From: Amorphoplanes digitatis
GTDB taxonomy: Bacteria > Actinomycetota > Actinomycetes > Mycobacteriales > Micromonosporaceae
Length of the DNA stretch: 64,000 nt
Reading direction: 5' to 3'
NCBI RefSeq assembly: GCF_014205335.1
Contig: NZ_JACHNH010000001.1
Location: 2,288,501-2,352,500, forward strand
Shown: in pieces, positions 57,057-64,000 of the stretch
Layout of the letters: the number at the start of each line of letters is the position of its first letter
Numbering within the stretch: the first letter of the stretch is position 1
Program-made: the position numbers and the translations under genes
Notes under the pieces: generated by a model
Databases searched by the model: none
What the model saw: the letters and a program-made list of their open reading frames with translations, nothing else
Told to the model about the DNA's origin: nothing

Positions 57057-57780
57057 TCAGGCACCCGCTCCCGCCATCGCCGGGTGCAGGACGACCTTCG
57101 TCCAGCCGTCGTCCCGCTTGTCGAAGTGCTCGTAGGCCTCCGGCGCACGTCGAGGGACAGCTCGTGACTCACGATGAACGACGGCTCGGCCTTGCCCGCG
57201 GCGATCAAGTCGCGCAGCCGCCGGTTGTACTTGAGGCACGAAGACGCCGACGGTGCCGATCCTCCCGGTGAAGCGCACCGAGGCGACCAGCCGGTTCATG
57301 GTCAGGTTGGCCCGCTCCTCGCCGTCGGGCTCGTGCGCCTGATAGCCGACGCACTCACAGCCGTTGTCCGCGCCCAGCCCCATCGTCTCGTCGAGAACGG
57401 CCTGCACCGGATCGACCTTCGAGTCGTCGATGGCGATCGCGCCGATCGACTCGGCCAGTCTCGGCCGGTCGGGGTGCCGGTCGACGATCATCACCTTGCT
57501 CGCCCTCGGATGGTCGCCGAGAGCGCGGCCATCAGCCCGACCGGACCCGCGCCGTAGATGACCGTCTGGTCGCCGGGCTGCACCCCGGCCATCTCGGTGG
57601 CGTGGCAACCCGTCGGGAAGATGTCGGCGAGCATCACGTAATCGGTCTGCCGCTGTTCGGCGTCCTCGCCCAGTCGCAGGCAGTTGAAGTCGCCCCAGGG
57701 CACACGCAGCAGCTCGGCCTGTCCGCCGCCGTACGGGCCCATGTCAGCAAAGCCGTACGCGGCGCCGGCCATATTCGGAA
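57057..57780 (-). pseudogene. Zinc alcohol (formaldehyde) dehydrogenase remnant
   Basis: The - strand reads GAAYGFADMGPYGGGQAELL, DIFPTGCHATEMAGVQPGD and VIYGAGPVGLMAALSA (NAD-binding GxGxxG), all typical of glutathione-independent formaldehyde dehydrogenases. A frameshift near 57,495 leads to KVMIVDRHPDRPRLAESIGA and NRLVASVRFTGRIGTVGVFV. Further shifts give AAGKAEPSFIVSHELSLD and then EAYEHFDKRDDGWTKVVLHP at the end. The N-terminal catalytic zinc site is missing. Dead gene. Confidence 0.85.
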
Positions 57781-58081
57781 ACTCACCGCCGGGCGTCCTG
57801 ACGCCCGGATCGAGGTCGGGGCCACGCGCCTGGAAGGCGAAGAGGTCTTCTTCGTGCGCGACAACGGTGCCGGTTTCAGCATGCGCGACTTCGACCGGCT
57901 CTTCCAACCGTTCCAGCGACTGCACGCCGCCGGCGACTTCGCCGGCCACGGCATCGGCTTGTCGATCGTCCACCGCGTCCTGAGCCGGCACGGCGGCCGC
58001 ATCTGGGCCGACAGCACCCCCGGGGCGGGCGCCACCTTCTTCTTCACCCTGACCGACAGGCACGCGGAGCCGCAACCATGA
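57775..58081 (+). pseudogene. Histidine kinase C-terminal (HATPase) remnant
   Basis: The + strand reads RKLTAGRPDARIEVGATRLE, VFFVRDNGAGFSMRDFDRLF, GHGIGLSIVHRVLSRHGGRI and GATFFFTLTDRHAEPQP with a stop: the ATP-binding half of a phytochrome-type kinase. The N-box, phospho-His and sensor are missing; the fragment joins the dehydrogenase remnant head to head at about 57,775. Confidence 0.75.
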
Positions 58082-58138
58082 GCATCCGCCCGATCCCGCC
58101 GAGTGGCTGCGCGCTGCGGTCGGCGAGCAACCGTCGAC

Positions 58139-58280
58139 GCCGGCCCGCTGACCGTCGCGATCAGCGTCGGCGCGGCTTGCCCCGACCCGGCTGACCGGTC
58201 CGTCGAGGACCTGCTCGGGCGCGCCGACATTGGGCTCTACTAGGCAAGCGCGACGGACGCGACCAGGTGGCGCTGGCCCG
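58139..58280 (+). pseudogene. Second GGDEF-domain tail remnant
   Basis: GPLTVAISVGAACPDPADRS then VEDLLGRADIGLY is the C-terminal half of a GGDEF domain. A TAG follows where the next frame reads KRDGRDQVALA, the expected end, so a one-base shift broke it. No GGDEF motif upstream. Confidence 0.7.
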
Positions 58281-58317
58281 GCCCGTCCCGGCGGACCTGA
58301 CGGGGGACCGGGCGCCC

Positions 58318-59469
58318 TCAGGGGTCGACGTGGATCTCGTCGGTGACGAGAATCCGTCCCTGCAAACCCATGGACTCGTGGAAGTTGCGTACCCGGACCA
58401 GGAGTCGTTCGGTGATGACCTGCCCCCGCGAGACCAGCAGCAGCCCCTTGGCGGTGTGCAGATCGTCGGCCAGCTCGTGGCCGATGAGCAGCTCGTCGAT
58501 CGTAACCTCGCGCACCGTCTCGCTGGTCTGGCGCAAGTCGGCGACGTTCGCGAGCGCGGCGACGACGACGGGTGTATGGACCTTGCGGAAGGTCAGCATC
58601 CTGATGGCGACGTTGGGGTCCGTGCCCCGATGGACGAGAACGTCGTATTCCCGCACCGCCTGCAGCAGGCGCGCCCCGGCGGACGCGTCGGGGCGCATCG
58701 GTGTGATCGGGTTCCGGTCGGTCGGCAGCTGCTGGCGGATGATCTCGCGGACCGCGTCCAGCCGGGGGATGCGGGCCAGGACGCTGTCGGCGAGCCTCGG
58801 GAGGGCTTCGAGCATCTCCGCCTCGGCGGCGTCGGCCGGCGTGCCGTTCTGCAGGGCGTCCAACGCGGTGGGCGGCAGCGTGATGGCGCCGATCTCACCC
58901 AGTTGCGCGGCCATCTCGACCTGCCACGCGTCGGGCATGCCGAGCTGGGCGCAGACGTCCTGCACGATGCGGCGCAACCGGCCGGCCCGACTGAACAGCG
59001 CTGGCTGAGCCATGGCCAGGGTGTCCATCAGGGCGTCGACGCAACCCTTGAGGGTGTCCTGCAGGAGTTCGCGTTCGGCGCGGACCAGCCGGTGTTGCTG
59101 GTCGGCGGCGGCGATCGCGGACATCAAGGGTTCCGGCGGGCACGGCTTGAGGATGAAGCGGAAGACGTTGCCGCGGTTGATGGCGCCGATCGCACCCTGG
59201 ACGTCTGCGTCCCCGGTCAGCAGTACTCGTGTCGTGTCCGGTGCCAACTGCTGGGCCTGTTCGAGGACGTTGATGCCGGTCATGCTCGGCATGCGCATGT
59301 CGGAGATGATCACGGCGAACGGGTCGTCCGGCTTCTCGGCGAGCAAGGCGAGAGCCTCCCGCGGTTCCGTGGTCGTGACGACGTCGTAGCTGCTGTGGAG
59401 GGTGCGCCGGAGCCCGTCGAGGACGGATGACTCGTCGTCGAGGCACAGGATGCGTGGCCGGTCCATCAT
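58318..59469 (-). CDS. Response regulator with degenerate HD-type output domain
   Basis: A 383-residue protein. Residues 1-125 are a receiver domain (CLDDESS, phospho-Asp57 in SDMRMPSMTG, Thr in VLLTGDAD, Lys in LKPCPP), as in RpfG-type regulators. The following helical domain resembles HD-GYP/HDOD proteins, but where HD phosphodiesterases have LLHDIG this reads QLGEIGAITLP, so both metal ligands are lost and c-di-GMP hydrolysis is unlikely. A C-terminal region (LLLVSRGQVITERLLVRVRN) recalls a beta-rich accessory domain of the same family. ATG 59469 is followed by a second ATG at 59466; GAGGGA fits the second slightly better. It lies 104 bp after the histidine kinase, its likely partner. Confidence 0.88.
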   Translation of the reverse strand: MMDRPRILCLDDESSVLDGLRRTLHSSYDVVTTTEPREALALLAEKPDDPFAVIISDMRMPSMTGINVLEQAQQLAPDTTRVLLTGDADVQGAIGAINRGNVFRFILKPCPPEPLMSAIAAADQQHRLVRAERELLQDTLKGCVDALMDTLAMAQPALFSRAGRLRRIVQDVCAQLGMPDAWQVEMAAQLGEIGAITLPPTALDALQNGTPADAAEAEMLEALPRLADSVLARIPRLDAVREIIRQQLPTDRNPITPMRPDASAGARLLQAVREYDVLVHRGTDPNVAIRMLTFRKVHTPVVVAALANVADLRQTSETVREVTIDELLIGHELADDLHTAKGLLLVSRGQVITERLLVRVRNFHESMGLQGRILVTDEIHVDP

Positions 59470-59573
59470 GGTTCCCTCGTTCCTCTGTGCGCCGGATTCG
59501 TCTGGTTCCGTGGGCTTAATAATCCATCGGCGTGAAATACGATCGGCTTAGGCCGCGTGCCGCGCCGCGGTGG

Positions 59574-61817
59574 TCAGGTCTCCGTCGGCAGGGTGAAGGT
59601 GAAGGTGCAGCCGGCGCCAACCGTCGAGACAAGGGTGATGTCGCCGCCCATCGCCTGGGACAGGCGCTGGGCGATGAACAGCCCCAGGCCGGTACCGCCG
59701 GTCTTCATGGTCATCGGGTCCTCGACGCGGTGGAACTTCTCGAAGACCTTCTCGAGATGGTCGGAGGGGATTCCCGGCCCGTGGTCGACGACTTGCAGGA
59801 CCGCCCGGTCGCCGTCGGGGCGCAGGGTGACTTCGACCCGCGCGTTCTCCGGAGAGTACTTGAGCGCGTTGCCGATCAGGTTGGCCGCCACCTGCACGGT
59901 CCGGCCCGGATCGCACTGCACCGGAATCGGATCGTCCGGCAGATCGGTGACGATGCGGGCCGAGGCCAGATCCTCGGTCACCTGCCGCACGATGGCCGCC
60001 ATGTCGTGCGTGCCGAGGGAGACCTGTAACGCGAATTCCGTGTCACCGACCCGCGAGGCCAGTAGCAGGTCCTCGACCAGCCGGGACATGTGCGAGGCGC
60101 GGTCGGCGATGAGGTCGAGGGCGCCGGCGCGTTTCGCCGGCGGCATCAGGTCGCCGCGGTTACGGAGCAAGTCGAGATAGCCGATGATCGGCGTCAGCGG
60201 GGTACGCAGCTCGTGTGACACCGTCGCGATGAAGTCGGACTTCAGCCGCTCGGCCCGGTACTCGCGAGTCAGGTCGGTGATCACGACGACGTCCCGCACC
60301 AGGTCGTCGCCGTCGAAGACGGCGGAGTGGGCCAGGCGCAGGTGCCGTTCCTGCCCGTCGTGGCGGGTGATCGTGATCTCCATCGGCACCTTCGGCTGGC
60401 GGGGCGTGACCGGCATCAGGAGGTCGGTCTCCGGCCGGTCGCCCACGTCGAGCAGGTCGGCCAGGCTCCGGCCGGTGATGTCGGCGGCCGGCAGGGCGAT
60501 GAGCTCGGTGAAGGCCTGGTTGTGCAGCTGGATGGTCCCGGCGCCGTCGATGACGACGATGCCCTCGGTCGACTGGTCGACGATCGCGTGCAGCTTGCTG
60601 GTCTCGGTGGTCAGCCGGTCCAGGTGTTGGGCGCCGCGCATGGCGGCCGCGAGCGCGCTGGCCAGCGGCGCGAAAAGGGCCGCGTCGCCCGTAGTCAGGC
60701 GGGCCCCGCGGCGGTTGCGGACGGCCAGGGCGGCCACACCGAGGCTGGCGCCACCGGTGCGCACTGGCACGGCCAGCAGCAGCCGGATGTCCGCCGGCAG
60801 GCCGGTCGAGACGAACGTAGGCTTCTGCAGGTGCCGCAGCGAGCTCAGGTGGGCGGGCACCGGCCCCGTCGTTACAGTGTCCGGCGTGGCCGAGTCCACC
60901 GTGAGAGCCACGTCGTCGTCCAGCACCACCACGGCGAGATCCGCGTCGAACGCCTCTCGGGCGAGCAGCAGGAATCGGCGGACCAGGTCGGCTCGCTCGG
61001 CGAGGGCCTGGGACAGCTGCAGCAGGACGGCCGAGCGCGCGCGCTGGTCGGCCTCGTGTGCCGCTGTGCGATAGGCGTAGGTGAGCGCGAGCGAGGGCAT
61101 CGCCGCGGCCGGCAGCAGCAGCGGGGCGTTCAGCAGCATCTCGACGATGGTCAGGCCGGCGGCGGTCGTTCCGATGGCCATGAAGGCCGACAGGCGGCTC
61201 TCGGCAACGATGATTTTGAGCGGCGACTTGCCGGTCATCACGCCGAGGATCTGGGCCAGGCAGGCCAGGTTGATCGCGGTGAACAGCAGCGCGCCGCCAC
61301 CGACGCCGAGCAGCACGGGCAGATCGATGACGCCCGGCGTGCCGCCGACGACGTACACCGTGAGAATGAGCGCCGACACCGCGGCCGAGTACGAGCCGAG
61401 GTTGAACAGCGCCTTCACCAGCGGACGGCGTTGCAGCACGCTCGCGGCCACCAAGCCGGCGGTGGCCGCCAGGATGGCCTGATGGGGCGGCAGCAGCAGC
61501 ACGTCGATGATCAGCGCCGCCTCGTACATGGTCAGCTCTTCGACCGCGTTGCCGTGCCGGACGCGGACGACGGCGAGCTCGGCCATGCAGGTCGCCACCG
61601 TCAGGACGATCGGCAGCCACGGGCCCGGCAGGTCGGGTCCATCGAGGACGCTGGTGCGCTCGCCCAGGCGCCAGGCGGTCAGGATGATCAAACCCGCGCC
61701 CAAGGTAACGACCGCGGCGACGCGATACACGATCGGATCCCGCGTCGCGTCGCGCACCGCACCGACCGCTCGGGTCGTCGGACCCGGGCGGTCGGTGGGT
61801 GCCGCAGCGGTTTTCAC
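59574..61817 (-). CDS. Membrane sensor histidine kinase (MASE-like, GAF, PAS, HisKA, HATPase)
   Basis: A 747-residue kinase. Residues of about 25-250 form seven or eight membrane helices with an HGNAVEELTMYEAALIIDVL motif also seen in actinobacterial GGDEF/EAL proteins. Then come a GAF-like domain (about 275-425), a PAS domain (about 430-530, IVDQSTEGIVVIDGAGTIQL), HisKA with phospho-His535 in SHELRTPLTP, and HATPase (NLIGNALKYSPEN, DHGPGIP, GGTGLGLFIAQRL). The GTG start at 61817 overlaps the subtilase stop (GTGA), so the two are translationally coupled. The response regulator follows. Confidence 0.93.
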   Translation of the reverse strand: MKTAAAPTDRPGPTTRAVGAVRDATRDPIVYRVAAVVTLGAGLIILTAWRLGERTSVLDGPDLPGPWLPIVLTVATCMAELAVVRVRHGNAVEELTMYEAALIIDVLLLPPHQAILAATAGLVAASVLQRRPLVKALFNLGSYSAAVSALILTVYVVGGTPGVIDLPVLLGVGGGALLFTAINLACLAQILGVMTGKSPLKIIVAESRLSAFMAIGTTAAGLTIVEMLLNAPLLLPAAAMPSLALTYAYRTAAHEADQRARSAVLLQLSQALAERADLVRRFLLLAREAFDADLAVVVLDDDVALTVDSATPDTVTTGPVPAHLSSLRHLQKPTFVSTGLPADIRLLLAVPVRTGGASLGVAALAVRNRRGARLTTGDAALFAPLASALAAAMRGAQHLDRLTTETSKLHAIVDQSTEGIVVIDGAGTIQLHNQAFTELIALPAADITGRSLADLLDVGDRPETDLLMPVTPRQPKVPMEITITRHDGQERHLRLAHSAVFDGDDLVRDVVVITDLTREYRAERLKSDFIATVSHELRTPLTPIIGYLDLLRNRGDLMPPAKRAGALDLIADRASHMSRLVEDLLLASRVGDTEFALQVSLGTHDMAAIVRQVTEDLASARIVTDLPDDPIPVQCDPGRTVQVAANLIGNALKYSPENARVEVTLRPDGDRAVLQVVDHGPGIPSDHLEKVFEKFHRVEDPMTMKTGGTGLGLFIAQRLSQAMGGDITLVSTVGAGCTFTFTLPTET

Positions 61818-63541
61818 GACGACGGCAACCAGGCCCAGGACCGAGCGTTCCAGCTGTCCGAGGCCCAGGCACGAGCCGCCCAGTCCGAGTCCGCCCAGGC
61901 CCGGGCCGCCCAGGCCCGGGCCGCCCAGGCGCGGGCCGCCCAGTCGACGTCCGCCCACGCACGGGCGGACCAGTCGGCGTCCGCCCACGCCCGCGCCGCC
62001 CACGCCCGCGCGGCCCAGGCACGTGCCGTCCACTCGGTGCCGGCGCCGGCCCAGGCACGCGCGGCCCAGTCGGCGTCGGCCCAGGCCCGGGCGGCCGGGT
62101 CGAGGCTCGCCCAGGCGCGGGCGGCCCAGTCCTGCGAGGCCTTGCTGAGCTTCTTCCATTGGGCCGCCGCGGCGTCCGGGTTACCGTCGACCATCGCCTT
62201 CTCGAATGCCGCCCAGTTCGTCGCGTCCCGGCCCACCGCCGCGGCGTCCGCCGCGTTCTGCTTCGAGGCCTGGCTCGACTTCCAGCGGCCCGCCTTCGCC
62301 AGGATGGTCGCCGCGTCGAGGCCGCCCGAACCGCCGCCCTCGGTCCGACTGAGGCCGGGAGCCGCGTACGTCGTGCCGACGAACAGGTCCTTGATGACGT
62401 CGGGCCGGAGCTTGGAGTTCTCGGCCAGGGCCGCCGCGACGATGCCCGAGGTGATCGCGGTGGCCATCGAGGTGCCGGAGCCACGCATGTAGTCGCTGCC
62501 CACCCGCGCCTGCGGGTACGTCTTGTCGACCACGCTGCCGGGCGAGCGCAGGCTCACCACGTGGCCGCCCGGGGCGACCAGGTCGGGCTTCGACACGCCT
62601 TGCCAGGTCGGTCCGCGCCCGGACCAGGTGCCCACCACGTCGTCGCTGTGCGTAGCGGTGCCGCCCTCGTCGAGCCCGCCGACGCTCAGCAGCACAGGGT
62701 CGTTGCCGGGCGCGGACACCGTACCGGCGTTCGGGCCGTCGTTGCCGGTCGGCACGACCACCATGATGCCTCGCTGCCACAGCCCGCGCAGCGCCTGGTT
62801 GAGCGGGTCGATCTGGTAGGGCAGGGGGCTGCCTGAGGAGAGCGACAAGCTGACGACGTCCACCTCGGACGAGTGGTCGCTCACCCACTGCACACCGCGG
62901 AGCACCGTGACCAGGTCGGTGTGGCCGCCGGCGTCGGCGACCTTCACGTCGACGATGTCGGCGCCGGGCGCGACGCCACGGTAGGCGCCGCCCGAGGCGG
63001 CGCCGGACCCCGCGATCAGGCCGGCCATGAAGGTGCCGTGGCCGAATCCGTCACCGGCGCCGGTGCCGGTGAGGTCCACCCGGTCGGCAATCTTCCCGGC
63101 GAGGTCGGGCACGTCCGCGACGCCGGTGTCGATCACCGCGACGGTGACCCCGCGGCCCTCGACACCCTTCGAGGCAAGCCCGAGCGTCTGCCGGATCGTG
63201 GAGGTCGGCGCTGTGGCGGAGGGGGCCGTCTCGCCGGCGACCTTCGCTGCCCGCTGCGGGGCGACGACCCACTGCGGGCCCAGCTCGGCCTCGCCGGGCA
63301 GTCGCGCGGCGACGCCGTTGGTCACCGGCAGGGAGACCAGGACCTGGCCGCCGGCCGCGGTCACCGCATGGGCGGCGGCGTCGGCGCTCACGCCGGTGAC
63401 CACGACGTCGCGCCAGTTGCCGGTCCGGCCGGGGGTGGCCGGTCCGGCGAGCGCGACGTCCGGAACAGCGCTGGCGGCGACGGCCGCCGCCGCGGCAACG
63501 GCCAGCGTCCTCCGCCAACCGGCTTGCCTGCTGAGGTTCAT
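61814..63541 (-). CDS. Secreted S8 subtilisin-like protease with Trp-repeat tail
   Basis: A 575-residue precursor. A signal peptide (AVAAAAAVAASAVPDVALA) is followed by an I9-like propeptide and the catalytic domain with Asp138 (AVIDTGV), His168 (GHGTFMAG) and Ser358 (GSGTSMATA), plus VPTGNDGPN for the oxyanion site. From about residue 471 to the end comes a Trp-rich repeat (see separate entry). AGAGGTGAT precedes the ATG. It is the first gene of a coupled group with the histidine kinase and response regulator. It may be a sensor component, an effector, or simply co-expressed. Confidence 0.94.
   Translation of the reverse strand: MNLSRQAGWRRTLAVAAAAAVAASAVPDVALAGPATPGRTGNWRDVVVTGVSADAAAHAVTAAGGQVLVSLPVTNGVAARLPGEAELGPQWVVAPQRAAKVAGETAPSATAPTSTIRQTLGLASKGVEGRGVTVAVIDTGVADVPDLAGKIADRVDLTGTGAGDGFGHGTFMAGLIAGSGAASGGAYRGVAPGADIVDVKVADAGGHTDLVTVLRGVQWVSDHSSEVDVVSLSLSSGSPLPYQIDPLNQALRGLWQRGIMVVVPTGNDGPNAGTVSAPGNDPVLLSVGGLDEGGTATHSDDVVGTWSGRGPTWQGVSKPDLVAPGGHVVSLRSPGSVVDKTYPQARVGSDYMRGSGTSMATAITSGIVAAALAENSKLRPDVIKDLFVGTTYAAPGLSRTEGGGSGGLDAATILAKAGRWKSSQASKQNAADAAAVGRDATNWAAFEKAMVDGNPDAAAAQWKKLSKASQDWAARAWASLDPAARAWADADWAARAWAGAGTEWTARAWAARAWAARAWADADWSARAWADVDWAARAWAARAWAARAWADSDWAARAWASDSWNARSWAWLPSS
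61817..62131 (-). repeat. Pentapeptide Trp repeat encoding W-x-A-R-A
   Basis: The last 105 codons of the protease hold 20 tryptophans. From the 34th to the 99th residue of the tail Trp occurs every fifth residue without a break, as WAARA, WADAD, WSARA and similar. At DNA level this is a GCC/CGG/TGG-rich 15-bp quasi-repeat. The tail may bind cell wall or assemble; function not established. Confidence 0.9.
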
Positions 63542-63728
63542 TTCCGATCACCTCTGGGCTTCTTCATTCGTACCTTGGGGGACGGTGGTGCGGGGGATTC
63601 TCCTTTCCGGGTTTCGGCGAGCGGGACACCGCATTTCGGGTATTGATCGGCAGGTGCGCCCGGAGCTGAACCAATTCGGGAGGCCGGGCTCGGCGATTCT
63701 TCCGGCCCGGCCTCGGATGGTCCTAGTG

Positions 63729-64000
63729 CTAGGCGGCGCGGTCGGTGGTCGGGATCCGCTGGCCGCATACGCTGTCGACGATGTCGAGCACTACGTCCGG
63801 CGTGAACGGTTTGGCCAGGTAGTAGTCGACGCCGTCGACCCAGCCGCGCGCGGCCGAGCCGGGGTCGGCCGAAGCGGTCAGCATGAGAACCGGCAGCGGA
63901 TCGCCCTCCTGGGAGCGGATCACCTTCAGGACGTCGTATCCGTCGATGCCGGGCATCATGACGTCCAGAACGACGAAGTCAGGCTGGGTCAACTCGAGCA
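63729..64000 (-). CDS. Response regulator receiver domain (start outside window)
   Basis: The frame is open to the right edge, so the N-terminus is missing. It reads LTQPDFVVLDVMMPGIDGYD (phospho-Asp), PVLMLTASADP (Thr/Ser) and YYLAKPFTPDVVL (Lys), a standard receiver that ends soon after (TDRAA), so this is the C-terminus of a single-domain regulator or of a larger protein with a C-terminal receiver. It lies 187 bp upstream of the subtilase on the same strand. Confidence 0.9.
   Translation of the reverse strand, partial: LELTQPDFVVLDVMMPGIDGYDVLKVIRSQEGDPLPVLMLTASADPGSAARGWVDGVDYYLAKPFTPDVVLDIVDSVCGQRIPTTDRAA

Noticed and set aside
61850..62130. DNA-level tandem repeat as a recombination or minisatellite element
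   Set aside because: It is fully explained by the W-x-A-R-A coding repeat of the protease; the codons vary while the protein pattern is kept.
1..64000. CRISPR arrays, rRNA, known riboswitches, replication origin
   Set aside because: Looked for; no regularly spaced repeats, rRNA signatures, DnaA-box clusters or recognisable aptamer cores were found.

Overview
The window comes from a high-GC actinomycete. GTG starts, four-base ATGA/GTGA gene overlaps and strong GGAGG-type ribosome sites are common. Gene content (aromatic polyene synthesis, chitosan use, many signalling proteins) fits the Micromonosporaceae (Actinoplanes/Couchioplanes type); that placement is inference, since no rRNA or tRNA is visible.

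Bases 1-32,490 hold the edge of a polyene macrolide gene cluster whose starter unit is p-aminobenzoate (PABA). On the + strand is the 3' end of a giant modular polyketide synthase (PKS) with DH-KR modules that build conjugated double bonds, followed by a HemK-like methyltransferase. On the - strand one long operon runs from 25,947 to 14,289: glycosyltransferase, sugar aminotransferase, P450, ferredoxin, type II thioesterase, fused PABA synthase (PabAB) and a loading PKS (CoA ligase-ACP-KS-AT-ACP). A diguanylate cyclase sits between the two PKS genes. To the right are a LuxR regulator that lacks its ATPase half, an EEP-fold hydrolase and a heterodimeric ABC exporter. Two intergenic regions share a 13-bp core resembling the operator of PimM-type polyene regulators, so the late operon and the exporter may be co-regulated.

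Bases 32,490-33,780 are decayed DNA: a frameshifted hypothetical gene, a tyrosine-recombinase tail with a one-base frameshift and a perfect 17-bp hairpin. This probably marks the cluster edge.

Bases 33,900-42,860 are a chitosan/polysaccharide locus: a Tat-exported lyase-like protein, a GH46 chitosanase, and a divergent operon with ROK repressor, sugar-binding lipoprotein, two permeases, GH4 glycosidase and sugar kinase (csnR-E-F-G-H-K order). A GH5 pseudogene with an internal stop follows.

Bases 43,900-48,300 carry stress-signalling genes (hybrid histidine kinase, GAF-PP2C phosphatase, RsbW-like kinase) and the tail of an ECF sigma factor.

Bases 48,300-58,300 are a gene graveyard: remnants of IS110 and IS5 transposases, a nitroreductase, formaldehyde dehydrogenase, histidine kinase and GGDEF proteins. 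Within it, a roughly 990-bp unit occurs twice in inverted orientation (51,142-52,133 and 55,579-56,565). Each copy has a MerR-like gene, its own terminator, a leader hairpin and a strongly conserved, poorly coding upstream element. The copies flank an amino-acid permease, the nitroreductase remnant and an anti-sigma-like kinase.

Bases 58,318-64,000 hold a - strand group: part of a response regulator at the right edge, a secreted subtilisin with a 105-residue Trp-pentapeptide repeat tail, a membrane histidine kinase overlapping it by 4 bp, and a response regulator with a degenerate HD domain.
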